Source: Phaeobacter sp. G2 (GTDB lineage: Bacteria; Pseudomonadota; Alphaproteobacteria; Rhodobacterales; Rhodobacteraceae). Taken from it: 64,000 nt of DNA. The position numbers and the translations under genes were made by a program. The stretch lies in the NCBI GenBank assembly GCA_025163595.1, contig CP104100.1:620001-684000 (forward strand), written 5' to 3'. How positions within the stretch are numbered: position 1 is the first letter of the stretch; each line of letters begins with the position of its first letter. Positions 35,174 to 43,449 of the stretch are shown one piece after another. The notes under the pieces are model-generated. The model was given only the letters and a program-made list of their open reading frames with translations. It ran no database searches and was not told the DNA's origin.

Positions 35174-36349
35174 ATGGCTAAGGAAAAGTTTGAACGTAAT
35201 AAGCCGCACGTCAACATCGGCACCATCGGCCACGTTGACCACGGTAAAACCACTCTGACCGCAGCGATCACCAAATACTTTGGTGACTTCAAAGCCTACG
35301 ACCAGATCGACGGCGCACCAGAAGAAAAAGCCCGCGGCATCACCATCTCGACGGCGCACGTTGAGTATGAAACCGAGACCCGCCACTACGCGCACGTCGA
35401 CTGCCCCGGCCACGCTGACTATGTGAAAAACATGATCACCGGTGCGGCGCAGATGGATGGCGCCATCCTGGTTGTGAACGCGGCTGACGGCCCAATGCCT
35501 CAGACCCGTGAGCACATCCTGCTGGGTCGCCAGGTTGGCATCCCTTACATGGTTGTCTTCATGAACAAAGTTGACCAGGTCGACGATGAAGAGCTGCTCG
35601 AGCTGGTTGAAATGGAAATCCGTGAGCTGCTGTCCTCGTATGAGTACCCAGGCGACGATATTCCTATCATCGCAGGTTCCGCTCTGGCGGCGATGGAAGG
35701 CACCAGCCCTGAAATCGGCGAAGAGAAAATCAAAGAGCTGATGAAAGCCGTTGACGAGTACATCCCTACTCCTGCACGTGCCGTTGACCAGCCCTTCCTG
35801 ATGCCTGTTGAAGACGTGTTCTCGATCTCTGGTCGTGGTACCGTTGTGACCGGCCGTGTTGAGCGTGGCGTGATCAATGTTGGCGACAGCATCGAAATCG
35901 TTGGCATCAAAGACACTCAGACCACCACCTGTACTGGTGTTGAAATGTTCCGCAAGCTGCTGGATCGCGGTGAAGCCGGCGACAACATCGGCGCCCTGCT
36001 GCGCGGTATCGACCGTGAAGCTGTTGAGCGTGGCCAGGTTCTGTGTGCACCTAAGTCGGTGAACCCACACACCAAATTCGAAGCCGAAGCCTATATCCTG
36101 ACCAAGGATGAAGGTGGTCGTCACACGCCGTTCTTCGCCAACTACCGTCCTCAGTTCTACTTCCGGACTACTGACGTCACTGGCACCGTGACACTGCCCG
36201 AAGGCACCGAAATGGTTATGCCAGGCGACAACCTGAAGTTCGACGTTGAACTGATCGCCCCCATCGCGATGGAAGCCGGTCTGCGCTTCGCCATCCGCGA
36301 AGGCGGCCGCACCGTTGGTGCCGGCGTTGTGTCCAAAATCACCGAGTAA
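35174..36349 (+). CDS. tuf: Translation elongation factor Tu, first copy
   Basis: EF-Tu delivers aminoacyl-tRNA to the ribosome. The 391-residue protein shows the G1 loop [10 protein letters not shown], effector region with [26 protein letters not shown] (G3), [12 protein letters not shown] (G4) and domains II/III to the end. It is a stand-alone copy with a strong terminator; the second copy follows fusA at 63679. In the shared 322 bases I count two differences (a Pro codon CCG/CCA and an Arg codon CGC preceded by ACC/ACT), both silent. Codon use is the highly biased type of abundant proteins. Confidence 0.98.
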   Translation: MAKEKFERNKPHVNIGTIGHVDHGKTTLTAAITKYFGDFKAYDQIDGAPEEKARGITISTAHVEYETETRHYAHVDCPGHADYVKNMITGAAQMDGAILVVNAADGPMPQTREHILLGRQVGIPYMVVFMNKVDQVDDEELLELVEMEIRELLSSYEYPGDDIPIIAGSALAAMEGTSPEIGEEKIKELMKAVDEYIPTPARAVDQPFLMPVEDVFSISGRGTVVTGRVERGVINVGDSIEIVGIKDTQTTTCTGVEMFRKLLDRGEAGDNIGALLRGIDREAVERGQVLCAPKSVNPHTKFEAEAYILTKDEGGRHTPFFANYRPQFYFRTTDVTGTVTLPEGTEMVMPGDNLKFDVELIAPIAMEAGLRFAIREGGRTVGAGVVSKITE

Positions 36350-36441
36350 AGGTCGAGTTTCCATAGGAAACTCTGGCCAGTGGTGACAGGGTATTCGCGC
36401 CAAGGCGCGAATGTCCCGAAAACCACACAGGTGAATTCTAC

Positions 36442-36469
36442 AAAAGGGCGCCCCAAGGGGCGCCCTTTT
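36442..36469 (+). terminator. Terminator of tuf
   Basis: A perfect 13-bp stem AAAAGGGCGCCCC/GGGGCGCCCTTTT (36442-36454 with 36457-36469) sits 92 bases after the tuf stop. The A-run/T-run flanks make it potentially bidirectional. Confidence 0.9.
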
Positions 36470-36546
36470 GCATTGCTACCGCAGCAGGTGGGGGGCAGCA
36501 TAGGGAGCAGGAACAGGACGTCGACGGTTCCCGAGGGGAAGACTAA

Positions 36547-37287
36547 ATGCAGGTTTTAAAGTTTCTGTTCTGGATTCTGGTGGGGTGGCAAGGCGCCCTG
36601 GTGATCTGGCTGTTCAAACGTGTGCCATGGTGGGCCTTCTTTTTTCTGGCCTATTTCCTGCTAAGGCTCATGGGGCCAGAGTACGCAAAATACCAAATTG
36701 CGATGGAGAATGTCGTCGCTGATACCGATTCCCCACGCGCGCCGCTTGTATTGGTCGAAGACTTTGACGCCAGTCGAGATCTTGGTCCGATGAATGAAAT
36801 TTTGGTTCAGGCCAGATGGTCCGAGGACCTGCCCGCCATCGCTTTTGATGGGGTATCCGTTATGGACTTCACAGTGCTCCCACTGTTGTCCACCGCCGAG
36901 GATCGGATTGCGGGGCTCGCCTTTGCCGGAAAGAGCGAGCGCGAGCAGCTGTTGCATCTGGTTCGCGCAGGTTTAGAGGCAGGGGCGCAGCTGCCGCTGC
37001 ATGGGCGCTATGACAACGTGCCTTTTACCGACCAGCGCGTGCAAAAGGAGTTACAGCGCTATCGCAGCAGGTTCAATCGCTTGGGTTACGAGATTGGGGA
37101 GCATCTGGTCCTCATCAGCCCCTATCTGGACGGGCGCCGCGCAGAATTGGTGCGGGCAGCGGAAGCCAATAGATTCTGGGCGCGTGTGTTGATGGTCCTG
37201 GCGGGCCTCAGCCTTGTCTTTGGCACTGTAAAGCTTGTGCAAAAGCGCCGATCTGCCGCGGGCAAGGTCAGCATTGGCAGCTCTTGA
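36547..37287 (+). CDS. Hypothetical protein with N- and C-terminal membrane helices
   Basis: I do not recognise a family. The 246-residue protein has a Trp/Phe-rich N-terminal membrane region (FLFWILVGWQGALVIWLF and VPWWAFFFLAYFLLRLM) and a C-terminal helix (VLMVLAGLSLVFGTVKLV) followed by a basic tail. The 140-residue middle is soluble and contains APLVLVEDFDASRDLGPMNE and LPLHGRYDNVPFTDQRVQKE; no catalytic motif stands out. It lies after the tuf terminator and converges with the acyltransferase gene, 49 bases apart. Start ATG follows GAGGGGAAG. Confidence 0.6.
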   Translation: MQVLKFLFWILVGWQGALVIWLFKRVPWWAFFFLAYFLLRLMGPEYAKYQIAMENVVADTDSPRAPLVLVEDFDASRDLGPMNEILVQARWSEDLPAIAFDGVSVMDFTVLPLLSTAEDRIAGLAFAGKSEREQLLHLVRAGLEAGAQLPLHGRYDNVPFTDQRVQKELQRYRSRFNRLGYEIGEHLVLISPYLDGRRAELVRAAEANRFWARVLMVLAGLSLVFGTVKLVQKRRSAAGKVSIGSS

Positions 37288-37336
37288 AGTCGAACCTCTT
37301 AGGTTGAGGCTAAGGGGGCTTCCTGAGGTTGCTCTG

Positions 37337-38032
37337 CTATCTTGGTTCGGGGGGGCGCCCGACTGCGAGATCGGCCCGATCGGTGATCTCATCCAGCGCG
37401 GCTTGCAGGCTGAGCCGCAGGGCCTCGGCCTCGGCCTCGCTGGGCTTCTTCGGCACCGGGTCGGTCCATTCCTGGCAGATCAACACGCCGCGCGAAAAGG
37501 GCAGGGGCAACATCTGTTTGTCCCAGGTGGGCATTTTCAGCACCCGGCGTTCGGCAAAAGCGACGGTAAAGACCCGGCAGCCGGTCATCCGCGCCCAGGT
37601 GATGGGAACCCCAGAGCTGACACGCGCAGGGCCACGGGGGCCATCTGCGGCAATGCCGATGGAGCAGCCCTCTTTGGTACGGCGCAGCACTTCGCGAGAC
37701 AGGGCAACATGGCGTTTGTGGCTCGACATCGGGATGGTTTCAAACCCCAGGCGCACCAGGATCTGCCCGGCCAACCGCCCGGCGCGTGCCGCGGATGTCA
37801 GGGCGCAGATGCGGCCCAAAGAGGTGTCAAAGATAAAGGGCGCCATAATCAACCGCTGATGCCAAAGCACAAAAATCACCGGCGCGCCGCTGGCCACAGC
37901 CGCATCCATGTCTTCACAGCCAGAGCGCTGCCAGCGCGATGTCCGGAAGGCAAAGCTAACATAGCGGGCAAAGAGCCCTTCAATCATCCGATTGAAACGA
38001 GGGCTGTCGGCAATTTTCTTTCGTAGGCTCAA
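37337..38032 (-). CDS. DUF374-type lysophospholipid/lipid A acyltransferase-like protein
   Basis: The 231-residue protein has the DUF374 marks VIFVLWHQRLIMAPF and ICALTSAARAG and a central GIAADGPRGPARVSS block (the conserved DGPRGP of this family), followed by FTVAFAERRVLKMPTWDK. The family belongs to the lysophospholipid acyltransferase superfamily and may acylate a lipid A or phospholipid precursor at the inner membrane. The start is taken as TTG at 38032 (MSLRKKIADSP), with AAGGGA upstream. It is divergent from the tRNA-Trp gene. Confidence 0.78.
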   Translation of the reverse strand: MSLRKKIADSPRFNRMIEGLFARYVSFAFRTSRWQRSGCEDMDAAVASGAPVIFVLWHQRLIMAPFIFDTSLGRICALTSAARAGRLAGQILVRLGFETIPMSSHKRHVALSREVLRRTKEGCSIGIAADGPRGPARVSSGVPITWARMTGCRVFTVAFAERRVLKMPTWDKQMLPLPFSRGVLICQEWTDPVPKKPSEAEAEALRLSLQAALDEITDRADLAVGRPPEPR

Positions 38033-38133
38033 AAGTCGATCCCTTTTTCGACTGTCATAGAATACTGAACCGGCAAGAGCCAGTCTGGTTGCGCATTGGG
38101 GCAAAAAGCCAAGGGTTTCTGCTGATTTCCCTC

Positions 38134-38162
38134 TTGCGAGTCAGCGAGAGGTGGCTTAGGAA
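38134..38162 (+). promoter_or_regulatory. Candidate promoter of tRNA-Trp
   Basis: TTGCGA (38134-38139) and TAGGAA (38157-38162) are separated by 17 bases, ending 12 bases before the mature tRNA 5' end, which fits a start point a few bases upstream of the tRNA. Confidence 0.45.
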
Positions 38163-38174
38163 CACCGGCACTGC

Positions 38175-38250
38175 AGGGGTATAGCTCAGTTGGTAGAGCG
38201 ACGGTCTCCAAAACCGTAGGTCTCGGGTTCGAACCCTGATGCCCCTGCCA
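38175..38250 (+). tRNA. trnW: tRNA-Trp (anticodon CCA)
   Basis: All arms fold. The acceptor stem AGGGGTA pairs with TGCCCCT (one G-T), the anticodon stem ACGGT/ACCGT frames the loop CTCCAAA with anticodon CCA, and the T arm has TTCGAAC. The discriminator base is G and CCA is encoded. tRNA-Trp beside secE-nusG is a widespread bacterial order; here the two are about 6 kb apart. A small hairpin terminator follows and a recombinase remnant starts 70 bases after the tRNA end. Confidence 0.97.
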
Positions 38251-38257
38251 GTAAAAT

Positions 38258-38276
38258 AAGGGCTTACGGCCCTTTT
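38258..38276 (+). terminator. Terminator of tRNA-Trp
   Basis: Stem AAGGGC/GCCCTT (38258-38263 with 38269-38274) with a five-base loop runs into TTTT eight bases after the tRNA CCA end. Confidence 0.55.
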
Positions 38277-38318
38277 CGATCTGTCCTAAAAAACAGCTTC
38301 CCACAAAGTTTCCCGCGG

Positions 38319-38588
38319 TCACGTTTTGTTCTGTTCGCGCAGTGCTTTAGCCTGCTTGGCTAGGATTTTTTGACTCGCGCCGCGTGAATTCTTCTGGATC
38401 ATGGACAAAATTTTGTGCCCCGTGATGGCAGCGATTTGATGGTCGGTACATGTTCTGATCAAACCGAAATCTGTGCAGCCCCCAACGCCGTAACCAGAAA
38501 CCGTGCTCCACTTGCGCTCCAGTCTCCCGGAAACTGGTGCGGCGCGCCAACGAGGCTTGATTGCCACGAAATCAGTCATCAACCTCAC
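38319..38588 (-). pseudogene. Tyrosine recombinase (integrase) C-terminal remnant
   Basis: The last 45 or so residues of this 89-codon frame (TDHQIAAITGHKILSMIQKN, then SRGASQKILAKQAKAL) match the C-terminus of phage/island integrases, including the GH of the H/W box. The nucleophilic Tyr expected in QKYSRG is Asn here (AAT codon in QKNSRG). Upstream the frame degenerates; the Arg-containing HGLRK box is not readable and no catalytic core remains in the next several hundred bases. It is therefore a dead relic. Its place just 3' of a tRNA gene is classic for an island attachment site. Confidence 0.75.
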
Positions 38589-38686
38589 AACGGCGGCATT
38601 CTACTTGGGGAAAATTGGTTTATCGGGTTCTATTACGCGTTATGACGCGATGCCGTTCGGTGGCAAAACCTTGGAAAGTGGGCGAA

Positions 38687-39841
38687 ATGGCCAAGTTTAT
38701 TCTTCACGTGGGCGATGCCAAATGTGGCAGCACTTCGATTCAAGGCAGCTTAAAGCAGGCGCGCGCGTCGTTGTTGGAAAATGGGCTGGTTTATGAAACA
38801 GGCAGCTCTGGATCCAATCATATCGATTTGGTCCGGCTTGTCCGTCCGCACTCCCGGGGCAACCTCGAAGAGTCGCTCGTGCGTGGCAAAGAAATCGTTG
38901 AAAGCCTTCGCGCCACTTTGAAAAAGGATCAGACGGTTTTGCTCTCGGCTGAAAACCTGCTGGCCCTGCCCCCCGAAGAGTTTTTGCCCATTCTTAGGCA
39001 GATCTCCCCCGAAGACCCTGAGATCAAGGTGATCGCCTACGTGCGCGCACCAACGGACATGTATTTGTCTTATGCGCAACAGGCGCTGAAAGGGAATCGA
39101 TATTTCCCGAAACCTGAAAGCTTTCATCGGCCATTGGACCGGTTTCTGAGCGCATGGCGTGACTTTCCGTTTGTTTCGGAGTTTTGGGTGCGGCCATTTG
39201 ATCGCAAACGCCTGGCGGGAGGAGATGTGACCGAGGATTTCGCAGGCGTTCTGCAGGAGCTCACGGGGCGAGAGATTGCATTACCGCAGACGGCGCGCAA
39301 CCGGTCCCTCTCAGCAGAGCAAATGATTGTTCTGCAGAACCTGAGACGTTCCGTGTTGCCTGATCACGATGGTAAGCTACACCCGATCAGTGGGCGCTAC
39401 ATTCGCTGGTTTCTGCAGTTGAATAAGGTCGAGATGATTGGACACAAGCCGGCTCTGTCAGGGGCAGCCTGCGGCGCAGTGGCCAAGGTGAACCGGGGAA
39501 TGGTTGCGCGTCTCAATGCCCTGTTTCCTGGCGTCGATATGGTGTTGCGTGAGGGCGATGCCACAACGTGGAAGTGCGGGGCGGATGTCGCAGACCTCCT
39601 GGCGGATTCTTCGCCTGAAACCGTTTCGCAGCTGACCAGCCTTATGCCGCATTTTTCGCCAGAGTTGCATCAGGGCATGACTGCTCAGGCGCGCAATGCG
39701 CTGGAGGCGCTGCTTTCATCCGATCCCGAAAGGCGCCGCAAGCAGTTGCGCCTGACGAAACAGATGTTGCGCGACAGCGATTGTGTCCCGGCGGCGCGTG
39801 TTATTCGCCCCAAACTGTTGCGTGTGCTCGCGCCCGACTAA
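38687..39841 (+). CDS. Sulfotransferase-like protein
   Basis: The 384-residue protein begins AKFILHVGDAKCGSTSIQGS, which resembles the 5'-phosphosulfate-binding loop of PAPS-dependent sulfotransferases (G-x-x-K-x-G-S-T-S-I/L-Q). A later VIAYVRAPTDMYLSYAQQAL block matches their 3'-phosphate-binding region (R-x-P...S). There is no signal peptide, so it would act in the cytosol, possibly on a polysaccharide, lipid or protein acceptor. The start at 38687 is the one that places the loop at the N-terminus; an upstream extension from 38561 is not convincing. It is the first gene after the integrase relic. Confidence 0.65.
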   Translation: MAKFILHVGDAKCGSTSIQGSLKQARASLLENGLVYETGSSGSNHIDLVRLVRPHSRGNLEESLVRGKEIVESLRATLKKDQTVLLSAENLLALPPEEFLPILRQISPEDPEIKVIAYVRAPTDMYLSYAQQALKGNRYFPKPESFHRPLDRFLSAWRDFPFVSEFWVRPFDRKRLAGGDVTEDFAGVLQELTGREIALPQTARNRSLSAEQMIVLQNLRRSVLPDHDGKLHPISGRYIRWFLQLNKVEMIGHKPALSGAACGAVAKVNRGMVARLNALFPGVDMVLREGDATTWKCGADVADLLADSSPETVSQLTSLMPHFSPELHQGMTAQARNALEALLSSDPERRRKQLRLTKQMLRDSDCVPAARVIRPKLLRVLAPD

Positions 39842-39883
39842 TGCGCAACAAAAGGCGCGGCTACAAGTCTATCTGTATTCCCC

Positions 39884-42109
39884 TCAGGGGGCGGAAACAG
39901 CCGGTGCGACGGATGGTGTGCGCAAGGGCCAATGAGGTGGTGTTGCACCCAAGGCAGGTGAGTCTGTCACATCTATATGGGCAGGCGGAAGCCCCTGCAG
40001 ATAGCGCTCATGGGCCATGTCAAACCCCTGCTCCAGACTCCGGGTGAAGCCTGTGGTGTCAAACAGGGGCGCAGAGCGGCGATTGCGCTGCAGCTTGCTG
40101 CGCAGAGCGGCCAGTGCGTCCGGGTCTCTGGCCAGCTCCAGAGCGCGGGCCTCGTATTCGGCGGCGGATTTGGTGATCATCTCCGGCAGCCCCATGGCGC
40201 TGACCAGGCTGGCCCCAACCCGCGAGGCGAACTGACGCCCTGGCATGGTCAGGACTGGCAGTCCGGCCCAGAGCGCATCACTGGCTGTTGTATGGGCGTT
40301 GACCACAAAGGTATCGAGAAACAGATCTGCGGCCTGGTGTCGGGCCAGGTGTTCTTCCTGGGCGATGCGGGGGGCAAAGATCAGACGGTCAGGATCCTGG
40401 CCGCGCGCTGCGGCTTCGCGGCGCAAATTCTGTTTGGAGCTGTCGCTGCAGTCCAGCAGCCAAAGAACACTGTCCTCAACCTGGTCAAGCAGGCGCATCC
40501 AGATGTCAAATTCGACTGGGGTGATCTTGTAGCTGCTGTTGAAGGAGCAGAACACAAAGCCACCGTCTGGCAAGCCGCAGTCCTTGCGGGTGTACTGGTG
40601 ACCCGACAGCGGCCGTTTGTCATCATTGACCTGATAGCTGTGCGGCAGGCGGATGAGATGTTCTTCGAAATAGCGCTCGCTGCCGACAGGGCAGGTGACG
40701 TGATCGCCAATAAAGTAATCTATGGCGGTGCTGCCCAGGGTTCCTGGAAAGCCAAGATAGGATATGTGGGTTGGGGCCAGGCGATTGGCAAACAGGGTTG
40801 TGCGGTTGTTGCCGGTGAACCCCTTCAGGTCGATGGCGATGTCCAACCCATCTGCGATCACCAGCTCAGTTGCCGCGGCGTCAGAGAGTTTGCTGATGTC
40901 CTTGAATCTGGTGACGGCCTGGCTGACGCGGCGGCGCATGGCGTCTTCGGGTTCTGGGTCAAAAGAATAGGCAATGATGTCAAAACGGCTTTGATCATGG
41001 GCCTCAAACAGTCCTGCCATCAGACGCATCGTAGCGTGATCATGATAGTCGGAAGAGAAATAACCGATGCGCAGCCGGTCGGGGCGCTCGGCCCCCATGA
41101 GTTCAACAGGCAGAGGCTTTGCAGGGGCGACCTTGGGAAGGAGCGTGTTTGCATAGGCCTGGGTGCGCAAGCGCAAGAGGTCTGGGTTGTCCTCAAAGGT
41201 GAGTGAGGCAAAGGCAGAGCAAGCCTTGCTCGTCAGCCCAAGCTGACGACGCACCCGTTGATATTCCTCAATCCAGCTCCAGTCATTCAGATGTGCCTGC
41301 ACGTGCAATTTATCGGCCCGGGTGCGATCGTCGCCGGGATCGGCGTTTAGGATGGTCTCAAATCGTTTGATGGCGGCCTGTTTGTCCCCATCCAGAGATT
41401 GCAGCTGCGCCAGGTTGTATTGAGCACTCCGTAGCTCTGGGGCCAGTTTGGTGGCCTTCTCCAGCAAGGCCTTTGCCTGCTCCATGCGACCACTTTTGAG
41501 CAATACAGTGCTGTGGTTGAACAGAATTACCGGGTTTTCGGGTGCCAGCTTGGTGGCTTTTTCCAACAGTGGCTCCGCCTCGGCGATACGGCCCAGATCC
41601 ATAAGCGTGTTTGCCATATTATTCAGGGCGCCCAGATTGGTGCCATCCAGCGAAAGGGCTTTGTGATAGAGCTCCAGGGCATTGTCAGTTTCCCCCTGTG
41701 CACGGCGCACATCGCCGAAGGCGGAGAGGGCGGACGGATCCTTTGGATTCAGTTCGCAAGCCATGTTCAGAATGGTTGCTGCCTCATCCAGATTTTTTGA
41801 CTGGAGATGGCATTTGCCAAGGAGGGTCCAGAGAAAGGAAGACCTTTTGTGCGTGGTGAGAAGGGTGGTGCAGGCGCTTGCAACCTTGGCGTAATCGCCG
41901 CGTTCAAACGCAGCAGCCAGTTCTTTTTGCTGTTCCAGTGGAGGGTTGAGATCTTGCGCGATCTTCTTTTGTAAGCTGGCCAACGCCGCTTGAGCGCGGG
42001 CGTTTTTGGGAAACTTGGCAAGAATGTCGCCATAGATCTTGGCGGCGTCCTCATGTTTCTTTTTCCGTTCCAGTCGGTTTGCTTTGGTCATGGATACAGC
42101 GATATTCAT
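39884..42109 (-). CDS. TPR protein with O-GlcNAc transferase (SPINDLY-type) domain
   Basis: The 741-residue protein has about 300 residues of tetratricopeptide repeats (for example LNNMANTLMDLGRIAEAEPL, FNHSTVLLKSGRMEQAKALL), then a glycosyltransferase family 41 domain. The latter shows LRIGYFSSDYHDHATMRLMA, IDLKGFTGNNRTTLFANRLA, ISYLGFPGTLGSTAIDYFIG, FCSFNSSYKITPVEFDIW and TASDALWAGLPVLTMPGRQF. Related bacterial proteins glycosylate proteins or act in polysaccharide synthesis. No signal peptide is seen, so it is cytosolic. It is convergent with the sulfotransferase-like gene (42-base gap) and divergent from the GSCFA gene. Confidence 0.88.
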   Translation of the reverse strand: MNIAVSMTKANRLERKKKHEDAAKIYGDILAKFPKNARAQAALASLQKKIAQDLNPPLEQQKELAAAFERGDYAKVASACTTLLTTHKRSSFLWTLLGKCHLQSKNLDEAATILNMACELNPKDPSALSAFGDVRRAQGETDNALELYHKALSLDGTNLGALNNMANTLMDLGRIAEAEPLLEKATKLAPENPVILFNHSTVLLKSGRMEQAKALLEKATKLAPELRSAQYNLAQLQSLDGDKQAAIKRFETILNADPGDDRTRADKLHVQAHLNDWSWIEEYQRVRRQLGLTSKACSAFASLTFEDNPDLLRLRTQAYANTLLPKVAPAKPLPVELMGAERPDRLRIGYFSSDYHDHATMRLMAGLFEAHDQSRFDIIAYSFDPEPEDAMRRRVSQAVTRFKDISKLSDAAATELVIADGLDIAIDLKGFTGNNRTTLFANRLAPTHISYLGFPGTLGSTAIDYFIGDHVTCPVGSERYFEEHLIRLPHSYQVNDDKRPLSGHQYTRKDCGLPDGGFVFCSFNSSYKITPVEFDIWMRLLDQVEDSVLWLLDCSDSSKQNLRREAAARGQDPDRLIFAPRIAQEEHLARHQAADLFLDTFVVNAHTTASDALWAGLPVLTMPGRQFASRVGASLVSAMGLPEMITKSAAEYEARALELARDPDALAALRSKLQRNRRSAPLFDTTGFTRSLEQGFDMAHERYLQGLPPAHIDVTDSPALGATPPHWPLRTPSVAPAVSAP

Positions 42110-42366
42110 GGAATCCTATCTCATAGTCACGCACAGAGCAGCCGGTCATCGTTCTGAGACTTTGAGGCTGCGTGTTCTGACGCTATTGCAAGGGAATTAA
42201 GATTGAGTTTCGACAAATTGATGTTGTGTTCCACAGCGGCAGGCGTCGGCATCTGCATCCGGGGTGGGGTCATTTCTGGACAGTGCAAAATGGTTTCCTG
42301 GCGCAAGGGAATTGTTTTCCCGTTCCAGCCCGCCTAGGCTTAGAAAAACGATAGCAGGCAGACACG

Positions 42367-43449
42367 ATGAGCGAGCACTCTTCAAACCCTTATGTGGGCT
42401 TGCCGGAAACGGCTTTCTGGAAGCGGGCGGTGGCGGCACGAAACCCGCTGGAGATTTCGCAACTATGGCGTCCGAAATTCCCGGTGGCGCGCAAACATAA
42501 GGTGATCACGGCGGGATCCTGTTTTGCGCAGCATTTTAGCCGGGCGCTTGTGGCGCGGGGCTATGGCTGGCTGGATGCGGAACCCGCACCAAAGCTGCTG
42601 AGCGAAGATCAGGCCCAGGCCTATCACTACGGGATCTTTTCGTTTCGCACTGGCAATATCTACACCGCACGGATGCTGCGGCAATGGTTGGGCTATGCGT
42701 TTGAAGGCGAAGAGCCCCCAGCGGAATGCTGGCAGACGGAGGGGCGGTATTATGATCCGCTGCGCCCGGGGATTGAGCCAAACGGCTTTGCTGATCCGGC
42801 CGAGTTGGAGGCCTCCCGCAGGGCCACGATGGCCGCGATTCGCCGCGCTGTCACGGAGGCGGATGTCTTTGTCTTTACCATGGGGCTGACGGAATGCTGG
42901 CGCGACCGGGAAAGTGGCCTGGAATATGCCATGTGTCCCGGCACTCTGGCGGGCCGCTTTGATGCGGACCAGCATGAGTTTGTAAACCAAAGCTTCATCG
43001 GCATTCGCCGCGATATGCGGGCGGCGCTGAAAATTCTGCGCCAGGCCAACCCCAAGCTGAAGGTGCTGCTGACCGTCTCACCAGTGCCGCTGACCGCAAC
43101 CGCCTCTGGCGAGCACGTGCTGACGGCGACATCCCATTCCAAATCGGTGTTGCGGGCGGTGGCGGGGGAGCTGGCGGTAGAGTTCAGCCATGTTGATTAT
43201 TTCCCATCCTATGAAATCATTACCCATCCCGCCTATCGCGGCATGTTCTACGCGCCCAATCAGCGCAGCGTGGTGGCCCAGGGGGTCAACCATGTGATGG
43301 AAAGCTTCTTTGCCTGCCAGAGCGAGGCCTTCCCCTGGCTGGCGCGCAAATCGAAACGGGGCGGACAGCCGTCGGGCGGCGGTAAGGCCGCAGCCGCAAA
43401 GGCGCGGGCGGTCAAATGCGACGAGGAGTTCCTGGATGCCTTTGGATAA
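42367..43449 (+). CDS. GSCFA-domain protein
   Basis: The 360-residue protein has the name-giving motif VITAGSCFAQHFSRALVARG near residue 45, then YGIFSFRTGNIYTARMLRQW, FVFTMGLTECWRD and LKVLLTVSPVPLTATASGEH, all typical of the GSCFA family, which resembles SGNH esterases. Family members are often found in polysaccharide gene sets and may modify glycans with acyl groups; this is not proven. The C-terminal 25 residues are basic and Ala/Gly-rich. Its end overlaps the next gene by 14 bases, so the two are coupled. Confidence 0.88.
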   Translation: MSEHSSNPYVGLPETAFWKRAVAARNPLEISQLWRPKFPVARKHKVITAGSCFAQHFSRALVARGYGWLDAEPAPKLLSEDQAQAYHYGIFSFRTGNIYTARMLRQWLGYAFEGEEPPAECWQTEGRYYDPLRPGIEPNGFADPAELEASRRATMAAIRRAVTEADVFVFTMGLTECWRDRESGLEYAMCPGTLAGRFDADQHEFVNQSFIGIRRDMRAALKILRQANPKLKVLLTVSPVPLTATASGEHVLTATSHSKSVLRAVAGELAVEFSHVDYFPSYEIITHPAYRGMFYAPNQRSVVAQGVNHVMESFFACQSEAFPWLARKSKRGGQPSGGGKAAAAKARAVKCDEEFLDAFG

